A stretch of 64,000 nt of DNA from Salinicola acroporae (GTDB lineage: Bacteria > Pseudomonadota > Gammaproteobacteria > Pseudomonadales > Halomonadaceae). The stretch lies in the NCBI RefSeq assembly GCF_003206615.1, contig NZ_PZJW01000012.1, positions 222,931 to 286,930 of the forward strand. The letters are read 5' to 3'. Of this stretch, positions 52,078 through 61,668 are shown in pieces. Position numbers and translations under genes: made by a program. Under the pieces are notes generated by a model, which saw only the letters and a list, made by a program, of their open reading frames with translations, did no database searches and was not told the origin of the DNA. Each line of letters opens with the position of its first letter. The stretch's first letter is position 1.

Positions 52078-52165
52078 GGCTTCATCGACAAGGAGTCTCC
52101 GATCCTCGCATGATCATCACCTCTCTTTTGCCACACCTAGGCCATCGCGGGCATTCGCTGCGGCG

Positions 52166-53389
52166 ATGAGCGATACGCGTCTTTTCCGCTCGTTGCGGGT
52201 CTACAACTTTCGAGTCTGGGCGGTGGGTGCGCTGGTTTCCAATATCGGCACCTGGATGCAGCGAGTGGCTCAGGACTGGCTGGTTCTGACCGTACTCACC
52301 GACCACAATGCCAGCGCCGTGGGCATCACCATGGCGCTTCAGTTCGGCCCGCAGTTGCTGCTATTGCCGTTCACCGGCTATGCGGCGGATCGCTTCGATC
52401 GCCGTCGACTGATCATGCTCACCCAGGCCCTGCTGGGCCTGCTGGCGCTGGGGCTCGGCCTGGTCACGGTCACCGGCGTGGTCACACTGTGGCAGGTCTA
52501 CGCGTTCGCGCTCGGCCTCGGCTGCGTGACCGCTTTCGACGGCCCGGCTCGCCAGGTATTCGTCAACGACCTGGTCGGCGAGACCTACCTCACCAACGCG
52601 GTCGCCCTCAATTCGACCTCGTTCAATAGTGCGCGCATGGTCGGTCCGGCGGTGGCCGGCGTGCTGATCGCCGCCATCGGCACCGGCTGGGTATTCTTGA
52701 TCAACGCGGCCTCCTTCGCGGCGGTGCTGGGCTCGCTGTTCCTGCTTCGGGTCGACCAGCTTCATACGCCACTGAAGTCGGGCCGCCGCGCCGGTGGGTT
52801 GCTGGAGGGCTTCCGCTACGTCTGGAGACGTCCCGACCTGAAGGCGATGATGGTCATGCTGTTTCTGATCGGCACCTTCGGCTTCAACTTCCCGATCTAT
52901 ATCTCGACCATGTCGGTTTCCATCTTCAACGGCGGCGCCGACCAGTACGGCGTTCTCACCTCGGCGCTGGCGATCGGCTCGGTGGGCGGGGCGCTCATGG
53001 CCGCCCGCCGGGAGCGACCGGACCTGCGCCTATTGGGTATATCGACCCTCGCCTTTGGCGTCTTCAGCGCCCTGGCGGCGGTCTCGCCCCACGTCGTCCT
53101 TTTCGCCGCCATGCTCACCCTGACAGGATTCACGGCGCTGACCTTCAACACCTCGTCCAACGCGTTGATGCAGTTGACGACCGACCCCGCCATGCGCGGC
53201 CGGGTGATGGCACTGAGAATGGCAGTGATCATGGGCGGCACGCCACTCGGCGCGCCCATCGTCGGCTGGCTGGCCGATCACGCCGGACCGCGGTGGGCGA
53301 TGATGGTCGCTGCCATGTCCGGTTTGATCGCGGCGGCGGTGGCCGCGCGGCTCATGTTCCAGCAACGCCGCCGGGTATCGTCGTCCTGA
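52166..53389 (+). CDS. MFS-family exporter (MFS_3/EntS-like)
   Basis: 407 residues, about 11-12 membrane helices. FRVWAVGALVSNIGTWMQRVAQDWLVLTV at the start, GYAADRFDRRRLIMLTQ (cytoplasmic loop 2-3 motif), AFDGPARQVFVNDLV and NSTSFNSARMVGPAVAGVLI are typical of the EntS-like exporter branch. Start ATG at 52166; longer upstream reading lacks family content. Substrate unknown; drugs or siderophore-type molecules are usual. Confidence 0.88.
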   Translation: MSDTRLFRSLRVYNFRVWAVGALVSNIGTWMQRVAQDWLVLTVLTDHNASAVGITMALQFGPQLLLLPFTGYAADRFDRRRLIMLTQALLGLLALGLGLVTVTGVVTLWQVYAFALGLGCVTAFDGPARQVFVNDLVGETYLTNAVALNSTSFNSARMVGPAVAGVLIAAIGTGWVFLINAASFAAVLGSLFLLRVDQLHTPLKSGRRAGGLLEGFRYVWRRPDLKAMMVMLFLIGTFGFNFPIYISTMSVSIFNGGADQYGVLTSALAIGSVGGALMAARRERPDLRLLGISTLAFGVFSALAAVSPHVVLFAAMLTLTGFTALTFNTSSNALMQLTTDPAMRGRVMALRMAVIMGGTPLGAPIVGWLADHAGPRWAMMVAAMSGLIAAAVAARLMFQQRRRVSSS

Positions 53390-53426
53390 TTCGGGGATCG
53401 AGCGTCGGCACGGCCGGCGCATGTCG

Positions 53427-54383
53427 TCATGGATGTCGGCCGGATCTCTGCCTGTCGCAGGGCAACACCTCCACCAGAGACCTCAGCTCCTCCAGAAAGC
53501 TTTCCAGTACCAGGTTGGGCGGTCGCCCCTTGCGGGTGATGGCGTAGTAGCGGGTGGCGTACTCGAAGGTATCGGGGGCGAGCCGTTTCATGCGACCGTG
53601 ATCGCTCCAGCGCCGGGCGAAGTGGGTGGGCAGGAAGCCGAGATAACTGCCGGTGAGCACCAGGAAGGCGACGCCCTCGCGATCGGTGGCCGAGGCCATC
53701 GGCTTGAGCGCCTCGTGCACGCGCTTGATCTCGGGCGTCTGGGCATAGGAAGGCACCACCGCATCGTAGCCGGCGATCTCATCCACGCTCGGCGCCTCGC
53801 GCACGAACAGCGGATGCCGGTCGCTGCAGTAGAGCGCCGATTGCTCTTCGTACAGCGCCAGGTAGTCGAGCCCCGCTACGCGCTTGAGCTCCGGCACCAC
53901 GCCCGCGTGCAGGCTGCCGCCGAGCACCGCCATCTCGATATCGTTGGGCGGGGCCATGCGGATATTGATGTGCACGTTGTCGCCGCGCGCCTTGAGTGCA
54001 CGCAGCGCCTCGGTCACCTGCATGTCGGGCAGCGTGACCAGATTGTCGGTGATGCCGATGTTGAGCTCGCCGGTCAGGCGCGAGTGCAGGCCGTTGACCC
54101 GGGTACGGAAGTCTTCCACCGCGGCCAGCAGTTGCACCGTGGCCTCGTAAACGTCGTGCCCTTCGCTGGTCAGCCGGAAACCGCTGCGTCCGCGCTGACA
54201 CAGGCGCATCGATAGCCGGGTCTCCAGGTCGCTCATCGCCATGCTGATCGCCGCGCGACTGATATTGAGCTCGACTTCAGCCGACGAGAAGCCGCCGCAC
54301 TCCACCACCTTGCGAAAGATCCGCAGCAGGCGCAGATCCACATCCCCCAACTGCCCCATTAGCGTGATCTTGCGTGAACTCAT
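53427..54383 (-). CDS. LysR-family regulator of the MMSDH/aminotransferase/amidase operon
   Basis: 318 residues. Winged helix-turn-helix at about 15-75 (LRLLRIFRKVVECGGFSSAEVELNISRAAISMAMSDLETRLSMRLCQRGRSGFRLT) and an effector domain to about 300. Ser/Ala replace some usual residues in the recognition helix. Transcribed away from the mmsA-led operon across 215 bases that hold a candidate binding site, hence its presumed regulator. Confidence 0.9.
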   Translation of the reverse strand: MSSRKITLMGQLGDVDLRLLRIFRKVVECGGFSSAEVELNISRAAISMAMSDLETRLSMRLCQRGRSGFRLTSEGHDVYEATVQLLAAVEDFRTRVNGLHSRLTGELNIGITDNLVTLPDMQVTEALRALKARGDNVHINIRMAPPNDIEMAVLGGSLHAGVVPELKRVAGLDYLALYEEQSALYCSDRHPLFVREAPSVDEIAGYDAVVPSYAQTPEIKRVHEALKPMASATDREGVAFLVLTGSYLGFLPTHFARRWSDHGRMKRLAPDTFEYATRYYAITRKGRPPNLVLESFLEELRSLVEVLPCDRQRSGRHP

Positions 54384-54442
54384 GGCGGTACCTGTCGTTC
54401 CCGGCGCCCTATCGGCCGAACGCCCGCGAGCGGCGGGGAAAG

Positions 54443-54471
54443 TTAAGCAGGACGTTTAGTAAAATTAAGCA
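54443..54471. promoter_or_regulatory. Candidate operator of the catabolic operon
   Basis: Direct repeat TTAAGCA at 54443-54449 and 54465-54471, 22 bases apart (two DNA turns), flanking the palindrome TTTAGTAAA (54455-54463). It lies between lysR and mmsA, 128-156 bases before the mmsA start, the usual zone for LysR-type activation. Pattern only. Confidence 0.45.
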
Positions 54472-54598
54472 TACAGGGATTTATTGACGCTATCCCCCAG
54501 CCTCAAGCTGGACCCTGGCCAATCGGGCAAGTGTTCGCCACACCGCGCCCTGCCCGAGGTTTCCCTTCGTCGATTGATACCCAAAGGATCGAGATCAC

Positions 54599-56098
54599 AT
54601 GTCCGACACGCTGACTCATTTCGTCGACGGCAAGCACGCCGCGCTGGACTCGACACGCACCAGCCCGATCTTCAACCCTTCCACCGGGCAGCGCTCCGGC
54701 GAGGTCCTGCTGGCCTCCCGTGCGGATGTCGAGCGGGTCATCGCCTCGTCACAGGCCGCGTTCGAACAGTGGTCGGCCTTCTCCCCGCTCAAGCGCGCCC
54801 GGGTCCTGTTCAACTACAAGACGCTGCTGGAGCAGCACAGCGACGAGCTGGCACGGCTGATCTCCCAGGAGCACGGCAAGGTGTTTTCCGACGCCAAGGG
54901 CGAGCTGACCCGCGGCCTGGAAGTGGTCGAGTTCGCCTGCGGCATGCCGCATCTGCAGAAAGGCGAGCACTCGCTCAACGTCGGCCCCGGCATCGACTCC
55001 TTCTCGCTGATGCAGCCGCTGGGCGTCTGTGCCGGCATCACCCCGTTCAACTTCCCGGCCATGGTGCCGCTGTGGATGTTTCCCATCGCCATCGCCGCGG
55101 GTAACAGCTTCGTGCTCAAGCCGTCGGAGAAGGACCCTTCCGCGACCCTGCGCATCGCCGAGCTGTTCAGCGAAGCGGGGCTGCCCGACGGCGTGCTCAA
55201 CGTGGTCAACGGCGACAAGGAAGCGGTCGACACTCTGCTCACCGACTCGCGCGTGCAGGCGGTCAGCTTCGTCGGCTCGACCCCGATCGCCGAGTACGTC
55301 TACGCCACCGCCTCCGCCCACGGCAAGCGCGTGCAGGCTCTCGGCGGGGCCAAGAACCATATGGTGGTCATGCCCGACGCCGATCTCGATCAGGCCGCGG
55401 TCGCGCTGATGGGCGCCGCCTACGGCAGCGCCGGCGAACGCTGTATGGCGATCTCGGTGGCGGTACCGGTGGGCGAAGAGACCGCCGAGCGGCTGCGCGA
55501 CAAACTGCTGGAGAAGCTGGACGGGCTACGTATCGGCGAGAGCCTCACCGACGGCGCCGATTACGACATGGGCCCGCTGGTCTCCCGCGGGCATCTGGAA
55601 AAGGTGAGCGGCTATATCGAGCAGGGCGTGCAGGAAGGCGCCGAGCTGGTGCGCGACGGCCGCCAGTTCCAGCACGACAGTGACGGCTTCTTCATCGGCG
55701 GCACCCTGTTCGACCACGTCAAGCCGGGCATGCGCATCTACGACGAGGAGATCTTCGGCCCGGTGCTGGTGATCGCCCGTGCCGAGAGCTTCGATGCCGC
55801 GGTCAAGATGGTCAACGACCACGAGTTCGGCAACGGCACCGCCATTTTCACCCGCGACGGCGACAGCGCGCGCCAGTACTGCGAGCAGATCCAGGTCGGC
55901 ATGGTCGGGGTCAACGTGCCGATCCCGGTGCCCATGGCGTTCCACAGCTTCGGCGGCTGGAAGCGTTCGCTGTTCGGCGCGCTGCACGTGCACGGTGCCG
56001 ACGGCGTGCGCTTCTACACCCGCATGAAGACGGTCACCGCGCGCTGGCCCTCCGGCCTGCGCGACGCCACCAATCAGTACACCATGCCCACTCTGTGA
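54599..56098 (+). CDS. mmsA: CoA-acylating (methyl)malonate-semialdehyde dehydrogenase
   Basis: 499 residues. Converts malonate or methylmalonate semialdehyde plus CoA and NAD+ to acetyl- or propionyl-CoA, CO2 and NADH. The MMSDH-specific block LGGAKNHMVVMPDADLDQAA replaces the ELGGKNP of ordinary aldehyde dehydrogenases, and the nucleophile is Cys282 in GSAGERCMAIS. Length is normal. First gene of the operon mmsA-aminotransferase-amidase-permease. Confidence 0.92.
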   Translation: MSDTLTHFVDGKHAALDSTRTSPIFNPSTGQRSGEVLLASRADVERVIASSQAAFEQWSAFSPLKRARVLFNYKTLLEQHSDELARLISQEHGKVFSDAKGELTRGLEVVEFACGMPHLQKGEHSLNVGPGIDSFSLMQPLGVCAGITPFNFPAMVPLWMFPIAIAAGNSFVLKPSEKDPSATLRIAELFSEAGLPDGVLNVVNGDKEAVDTLLTDSRVQAVSFVGSTPIAEYVYATASAHGKRVQALGGAKNHMVVMPDADLDQAAVALMGAAYGSAGERCMAISVAVPVGEETAERLRDKLLEKLDGLRIGESLTDGADYDMGPLVSRGHLEKVSGYIEQGVQEGAELVRDGRQFQHDSDGFFIGGTLFDHVKPGMRIYDEEIFGPVLVIARAESFDAAVKMVNDHEFGNGTAIFTRDGDSARQYCEQIQVGMVGVNVPIPVPMAFHSFGGWKRSLFGALHVHGADGVRFYTRMKTVTARWPSGLRDATNQYTMPTL

Positions 56099-56139
56099 GC
56101 GCAGCGCCCCGAACACCATGTGACACGACAGGATTCCCC

Positions 56140-57444
56140 ATGCACTCGATCGACAATCAGCAGGTGAAGGCGCTCGACCGCGCCCATGTGTTCCACTCCT
56201 GGTCGGCTCAGGGCGCGCTCGATCCGCTGGTGATCAAGAGCGGCGCAGGCTGCCGGCTGTGGGACTACGACGGCCGCGAGTATCTCGACTTCTCCAGCCA
56301 GCTGGTCAACACCAATATCGGCCACCAGCACCCGCGGGTGATCGCGGCGATCAAGGCCCAGGCCGATCAGCTCACCACCATCGCGCCGGCGCACGCCAAC
56401 CTCGCCCGCGGCCAGGCGGCACAGAAGATTCTGGCCCGCGCACCGCGAGGCTTCGACAAGGTGTTCTTCACCAACGCCGGCGCCGACGCCAACGAGAACG
56501 CCATCCGCATGGCGCGCGCGGTCACCGGCCGCGACAAGATTCTTTCGGCTTACCGCTCCTACCATGGCGGCACCGGCGCGGCGATCGCCGCCACCGGGGA
56601 TTTCCGCCGTGTGCCCAACGAGTATGCGCGTGGCCACGTGCACTTCTTCAACCCCTGGCTCTATCGCAGCGAGTTCTGGGCCGGCAACGAAGAGGAGGAG
56701 TGCCAGCGCGCGCTGCACCACCTGCGCCGGGTGATCGAGTGCGAGGGGCCGGCGAGCATCGCCGGGCTGCTGCTCGAGACCATCCCGGGCACCGCCGGCG
56801 TGCTGGTGCCGCCGCCCGGCTATCTGGCCGGCGTGCGCGCACTGGCCGACGAGTTCGGCCTGGTGCTGATCTTCGACGAGGTGATGGCCGGCTTCGGCCG
56901 CACCGGCGCCTGGCTGGCGCTGGAACACTTCGACGTGGTGCCGGACCTGATCACCTTCGCCAAGGGGGTCAACTCGGGCTATGTGCCCGCCGGCGGCGTG
57001 ATCGTCAACCAGCGCATCGCCCACCACTTCGACGACGAGATGTTCTACGGCGGCCTGACCTACTCCGGCCATCCGCTGGCCATGGCGGCGATCTGCGCCA
57101 CCCTCGATACGATGCAGGAAGAGGGTATCGTCGACAACGCCCGCCATATCGGCGAGACGGTGCTCAGCCCCGGCCTCGCCCGCCTGGCCCAGCGCCATGC
57201 CCATGTCGGCGAGGTGCGCGGCCTGGGGGTGTTCCACGCCATCGAGCTGGTCGAGGATCGCGACAGCCGGACGCCACTGGCCGCGGCCGAGGTCGGCAAG
57301 CTCAAGCAGGCGATGATGGAGCGTGGCCTGCTGGCATTCGTGGTCGCCAACCGCATTCACGTGGTGCCGCCGTGCATCGTCACCGCCGGTGAAGCCGAAC
57401 AGGGGCTGGCGATCATCGACGAGGCGCTGGGTACACTGGGCTGA
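56140..57444 (+). CDS. Class III PLP-dependent omega-aminotransferase
   Basis: 434 residues. Moves the terminal amino group of an omega- or beta-amino acid to an oxo acid. Class III landmarks: LDFSSQLVNTNIGHQHPRVI, VFFTNAGADANENAIRMAR (phosphate-binding Gly-Ala region), D246 in IFDEVMAGFGRTG, and the cofactor Lys275 in ITFAKGVNSGYVPAG. Related to beta-alanine/taurine:pyruvate transaminases more than to GabT. ATG at 56140 has AGGA upstream. Product aldehyde would feed the dehydrogenase encoded upstream. Confidence 0.9.
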   Translation: MHSIDNQQVKALDRAHVFHSWSAQGALDPLVIKSGAGCRLWDYDGREYLDFSSQLVNTNIGHQHPRVIAAIKAQADQLTTIAPAHANLARGQAAQKILARAPRGFDKVFFTNAGADANENAIRMARAVTGRDKILSAYRSYHGGTGAAIAATGDFRRVPNEYARGHVHFFNPWLYRSEFWAGNEEEECQRALHHLRRVIECEGPASIAGLLLETIPGTAGVLVPPPGYLAGVRALADEFGLVLIFDEVMAGFGRTGAWLALEHFDVVPDLITFAKGVNSGYVPAGGVIVNQRIAHHFDDEMFYGGLTYSGHPLAMAAICATLDTMQEEGIVDNARHIGETVLSPGLARLAQRHAHVGEVRGLGVFHAIELVEDRDSRTPLAAAEVGKLKQAMMERGLLAFVVANRIHVVPPCIVTAGEAEQGLAIIDEALGTLG

Positions 57445-57542
57445 CACCACGCCGGTTAATACACCGGCCAGCCCCGGCGGGCGTGACAGAGACACCGACG
57501 CGCCCGCCGCCATTCGCCCTATTCATTCGCAAGGAATTCCAC

Positions 57543-58319
57543 ATGCAGATCGCCGCCTGGCAGGCACTGAGCACGCACGGCGATATCGCCACCAATCTGG
57601 CGCGCCTGGACGAGAGCGCCCGTCGCGCCGCAGCGGAAGGCGCGGCGCTGTTGATCACCCCGGAGATGTTCCTGACCGGCTATGTCCTCGGCGACGACAC
57701 CCGGCCGCTGGCGCAGGCGGCACCGCTGGAGCGCGCACGCGAGATCGCCGCACGCCACGCCATCGGCCTGGTGGTGGGCGGGCCGGAGATCGAGAGCGGC
57801 GCCTGCTACAACGCCGCCCACCTGATCGGCGCCGACGGCCAGGTGCTCGCGCGCTACCACAAGGCGCACCTGTTCGGCGATGTCGACCGCGATCAGTTCA
57901 ACGCCGGCGACCGCCCCACCTGCGTGGCGGACTATCACGGCGTGCGCATCGCCCTGATGATCTGCTATGACGTGGAGTTCCCGGAGAGCGTACGCGCCGC
58001 CGCGCGCCAGGGCGCCGAGTTGATCTGCGTGCCCACCGCCCAGATGCAGCCGTTCGCCCACGTCAATCAGCGGCTCATCCCCACCCGGGCCTGGGAAAGC
58101 CAGGTCTATGTGGCCTATACCAACCAGCATGGCCGCGAGGCAGCGTTCGACTACGTCGGCCACAGCCTGATCGTGGCACCGAACGGCGAGCCACTCGCCG
58201 AAGCGCCCAGCGCCGGCGAGGCGCTGATCCACGCCGAGGTCGACCCCGCCGTCGTCGCCGCGGGCCGCGTTGCCAACCCGTATCTCGATGATCTGCGCCA
58301 GGAGCTGTTCAACCTCTAG
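57543..58319 (+). CDS. Nitrilase-superfamily omega-amino-amide amidohydrolase (DavA-like)
   Basis: 258 residues. Catalytic Glu41 (LLITPEMFLTGYVLG), Lys107 (RYHKAHLFGDVDRDQFN) and Cys141 (LMICYDVEFPES). Sequence blocks and the end NPYLDDLRQELFNL match 5-aminopentanamidase DavA of Pseudomonas more closely than beta-ureidopropionase. It hydrolyses a C-N bond of an amino-amide to release ammonia and an omega-amino acid. ATG at 57543. The acid would be the aminotransferase substrate. Confidence 0.88.
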   Translation: MQIAAWQALSTHGDIATNLARLDESARRAAAEGAALLITPEMFLTGYVLGDDTRPLAQAAPLERAREIAARHAIGLVVGGPEIESGACYNAAHLIGADGQVLARYHKAHLFGDVDRDQFNAGDRPTCVADYHGVRIALMICYDVEFPESVRAAARQGAELICVPTAQMQPFAHVNQRLIPTRAWESQVYVAYTNQHGREAAFDYVGHSLIVAPNGEPLAEAPSAGEALIHAEVDPAVVAAGRVANPYLDDLRQELFNL

Positions 58320-58403
58320 ACAGCGTCATCGCGACAACCCGTATTTTCAACCCCGTATTTCCAACCCCGAATTTCCAACCAAAAACAACGAGGAAATCGT
58401 CCC

Positions 58404-59852
58404 ATGGATAACACCAACCCTGCGGACCCAACACGCCTTCACGGCAGTCTGGGTACCGGCAGTATCGTCTTCATGGTCATCGCCGCCGCCGCGCCGCTCA
58501 CGGTGATCGGCGGCAACGCCCCCATCGCTCTGGCCTCCGGCAACGGAGCCGGGGCGCCGGTGGGCTTTCTCATCGCCTCGCTGGTGATGCTGATCTTCTC
58601 GGTCGGTTTCGTGGCGATGACACCCCACGTCAAGGAGGCCGGCGCCTTCTTCTCCTACGTCACCCTCGGGCTCGGCAGGCGCCTGGGCCTGGGCACCGCG
58701 TTCATGGCGCTGGTCGCCTACACCGCCATTCAGGCCGGCGTCTACGGCTACATGGGTTGGGCGGTCGGCGACTTCGTCCGCCACAGCGGCGGCCCCGCCA
58801 TCCCGTGGTGGATCTACTCGCTGCTCACCGTCGCCATCGTCGCCTACCTCGGCTATCGCCATATCGAACTCAGCGCCAAGGTGCTGGGGGTGGCGCTGGT
58901 GCTGGAGATTGCCGTGGTGGTGATCATGAACCTGACCATCTTAGCCGACGGCGGCGCCCACGGTGTCGAGTTCTCCTCCTTCACGCCGGGTACCGCGCTC
59001 ACCAGCGGCCTCGGGGTGGCGGTGCTGTTCGCACTCACCGGTTTCATCGGCTTCGAGGCCACCGCCGTGTTTCGCGACGAAGCCCGCCAGCCGGCACGCA
59101 CCATCCCCAGGGCGACCTATCTCGCGGTGCTGATCATCGGCGTGTTCTACACCCTCTCGGTGTGGGCCCTGGTGGTCGCCAACGGCGCCGGTGAGGTCGC
59201 CGGCATCGCCCAGAAGACCCTGGATGGCGACGCCAACCTGCTGCTCGACACCGCCGAACGCTATACCGGCGGCGTGATGCGCGATCTAATGCAGGTGCTG
59301 CTGCTCACCAGCCTCTTCGCCTGCGTGCTGAGCTTCCACAATGTGCTCGCCCGCTATCAGTTCACCCTGGCGCGTCAGGGCACGCTGCCGCGGCGGCTGG
59401 CGCGCATCCATCCGCGCCATCGCGCGCCTTCCCACGCCTCGCTGGTGCAGACACTCACCGCACTGACGCTGATGCTGCTGTGTCTGGCGCTGGGACTGGA
59501 CCCGCTGACGCAGGTCTTCGGCTACATGGCGGGTATCGCCACCGTGGGCATGATCGGCCTGATGCTACTGACCACCTTGGCCTCGCTGGCGTTCTTCCGG
59601 CGCCATCCTGAGCTCGCCGGGCAGCGCCGCTGGCAGACGCGGATCGCGCCGAGTCTCGCCGCCGTGCTGCTGCTCGCCAGCCTGGCCCTGGTGCTCTCCA
59701 ACTTCACCCTGGTGACCGGCGGCAGCATCGGGATCAGCGCCCTGCTGGCACTGATTCCCCTGATCGCGCTGCTGGCGGGGGCGCTGTTCGGCCGCGCCCG
59801 TGTCATGGCCGGCGAAGCGCCGCTCTCACCGCCCGGCCCCAGGGCTTATTGA
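58404..59852 (+). CDS. APC-superfamily amino acid/amine permease
   Basis: 482 residues, about 12 membrane helices. HGSLGTGSIVFMVIAAAAPLTVIGG (helix 1, with unwound substrate region), EAGAFFSYVTLGLGRRLGLG, FALTGFIGFEATAVFRDEARQPARTIPRATY are family features. Last gene of the operon; should import the amide, amine or amino acid that the cluster degrades. Stop overlaps the end of the broken AraC gene on the other strand. Confidence 0.92.
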   Translation: MDNTNPADPTRLHGSLGTGSIVFMVIAAAAPLTVIGGNAPIALASGNGAGAPVGFLIASLVMLIFSVGFVAMTPHVKEAGAFFSYVTLGLGRRLGLGTAFMALVAYTAIQAGVYGYMGWAVGDFVRHSGGPAIPWWIYSLLTVAIVAYLGYRHIELSAKVLGVALVLEIAVVVIMNLTILADGGAHGVEFSSFTPGTALTSGLGVAVLFALTGFIGFEATAVFRDEARQPARTIPRATYLAVLIIGVFYTLSVWALVVANGAGEVAGIAQKTLDGDANLLLDTAERYTGGVMRDLMQVLLLTSLFACVLSFHNVLARYQFTLARQGTLPRRLARIHPRHRAPSHASLVQTLTALTLMLLCLALGLDPLTQVFGYMAGIATVGMIGLMLLTTLASLAFFRRHPELAGQRRWQTRIAPSLAAVLLLASLALVLSNFTLVTGGSIGISALLALIPLIALLAGALFGRARVMAGEAPLSPPGPRAY

Positions 59853-60263
59853 TCCGCGTCGATTGCCGAGCCGGCCTTGCCAGTGGGTGTGGTGAAGCTG
59901 GCTTGCACCGGCTCGCCGGCAGCGTAGCGCCCCGGCGTACAGCCGAATACTTCATGAGAGCGGGCGATAAAAGCGCTGATACTGGTATAGCCCCGTGTCA
60001 GCGCGGTGCTCTGCACCGTCTCCACCGATGCCAGGAGTTCCAAAGAGCGCAGCAGCCGCGCGCGCTGGCGCCACGCAGGCACTCCAGCCCTCCGAGGATA
60101 CGCCGTGGGGCACGTCCGGCGGCATCCACACTGCATAAGTGGCAGGTAGGACCCAGCGACCACGCTCCCCCTCGACTGTGATCAATCCCTTCGACGCCCC
60201 CAGCCAGTGGCCGCGGGCTGAGCCGTGTGTGGCGATCTGATCCCACCCACCAGCAGTGGACAC
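59846..60263 (-). pseudogene. Broken AraC-family regulator (cupin part and HTH part in different frames)
   Basis: Reading the minus strand, frame one (60263 to about 60089) gives a cupin-type N-terminus: GHWLGASKGLITVEGERGRWVLPATYAVWMPPDVPHGV. A second frame (about 60082 to 59846) gives the C-terminal helix-turn-helix: AWRQRARLLRSLELLAS, TRGYTSISAFIARSHEVFGCTPGRY. In intact relatives these are about 90 residues apart, so the middle, with the first DNA-binding helix, is gone and the frame is shifted at about 60085. No functional regulator can result. Confidence 0.75.
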
Positions 60264-60571
60264 CGCGTCAGGCTATACACCAGCACGGGGCGTCCCTGCA
60301 TGAGGGCGCCCTATCGGTCGAACCCTGGACTGCCTCGATTAAAAATCCGTCATTGCCCTGTGTAGGCGGAATACCGAGATATGCCGCCGGATGGGCGCCG
60401 GCGGTAGAGGGTCTCCTGTGGCGCGCGTTCGTTGATGCAGGAAGGCATATTATCGTTATCCTTGCCGAATCACGGGAGCCGGTCGGCAAGCCGGGTTGAC
60501 GCCAGTGCATTGCCTGATGGCTTGACCTCACGCAGGTGCAGGGAGGGCACCAACCTCGCCTTGCCCGTTAC
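60264..60571. other. 308-base region before the outer-membrane protein gene
   Basis: Contains short open frames on both strands without recognisable family content. It may include further decayed sequence linked to the broken AraC gene. No transposase, terminal repeat or RNA gene seen. Confidence 0.35.
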
Positions 60572-61522
60572 TCAGAAGAGCTGCAGCAGCCGCAAGTTGA
60601 CGCGGGCGTTCTCCCGGAAGCCGTTTTCCACCTGGAGGTCGCGCCCGAACGCCACCAGCAGTTGCGTCGTCGGGCCGATGAAGTGGCTGCCGCCGACGCT
60701 GAACTTGCGTTGCCGCGGCTCGTCGTCGCGGTCCACGCCATCGACCCGGGTCTCGCCGCCCCAGGTCTGCGACAGGCCGACGAAGGCGTTGCTACCCGGG
60801 GTGAACTGGTAGCGCAGGTAGGCCTGCCCCTGGTAGAGCGGTTCTTGCCTGAGCGTGGCGCCAGCGCTGCCGTAATCATCGTTGTTGCCGTGGAACATGA
60901 CATCCCCCGTCAGGTCGACGAACCAGTTGTCGGACAGTCCCTTGACGAAACCCACCTGCAGGTCGAGCTTCCAGCGATTCTCGCCGAGATTGAGCGCGAG
61001 GTCGCGTTCATAGCTGCCGGTGGGCAGATACAGGTACGGCGCAATGCCCAGGTAGGTGCGAGAGGCGGCATCGTTGATCGGCCAGAACGGGGTGGCCAGG
61101 ATGATGTCGCCCACGCCACTGGTATGGCCCAGTGCCGCCGTGTCGCGCCCGGCGTCGAGCCGGCCGAAGGGCACCAGGATCTGCGGCGCCACCGTCACTC
61201 CGCCCATCGTGTCGTAGTGCGCCAGCCTGGCGATGCCGACGTCCGAGACCAGCCGGGGATCGTCCACGACTTGCCTGCCCTGCGAATAGAGGCGATCACG
61301 CTCGGCGTGCTGGTAGTAGAGCATCCCTATCGTCGTGCCCGCGGGCGCCGGCACGTAGTCGCCGACATCCACGTCGATGGCCTGCGCGGCCATTGGCGTC
61401 ATCGCCGCCAACAGCAGGGCCGCCAGGAGGGGGGCCGGGTTCTTCCGGATTGCAGGCGAACGGCGCCTGGCCCTGGGCGCCTGGCGCAGCGGGCCACGGC
61501 TGCCGGGAAATGCCGATGTCAT
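60572..61522 (-). CDS. Outer-membrane MetA/SphA-type transporter-like protein (Phenol_MetA_deg family)
   Basis: 316 residues. Signal peptide ends MAAQA (about residue 48; the cytoplasmic part before the hydrophobic core is long and Arg-rich). The mature protein, from IDVDVGDYVPAPAGTTIGMLYYQ, has alternating beta strands, with GDIILATPFWPIND, SRTYLGIAPYLYLPTG and a C-terminal aromatic/Phe (LLQLF) as in outer-membrane beta-barrels of this family. Such proteins occur in hydrophobic or aromatic compound catabolism loci. ATG at 61522 has GAGGAT upstream. It follows the acyl-CoA dehydrogenase by 146 bases. Confidence 0.85.
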   Translation of the reverse strand: MTSAFPGSRGPLRQAPRARRRSPAIRKNPAPLLAALLLAAMTPMAAQAIDVDVGDYVPAPAGTTIGMLYYQHAERDRLYSQGRQVVDDPRLVSDVGIARLAHYDTMGGVTVAPQILVPFGRLDAGRDTAALGHTSGVGDIILATPFWPINDAASRTYLGIAPYLYLPTGSYERDLALNLGENRWKLDLQVGFVKGLSDNWFVDLTGDVMFHGNNDDYGSAGATLRQEPLYQGQAYLRYQFTPGSNAFVGLSQTWGGETRVDGVDRDDEPRQRKFSVGGSHFIGPTTQLLVAFGRDLQVENGFRENARVNLRLLQLF

Positions 61523-61668
61523 AGCGGAAATCCTCTCGAAGGTTGTCATCCGGGGTTGATCGGGCGCTGTCGCATCGCGGCACGGCCGGCGACGCTGCGC
61601 GCAAGCAAGGGAGGCACGCGCCCTGCCTGCCTGGCAGGGACGGCCACTCGCCGTTAGCGGCTGGCTCT

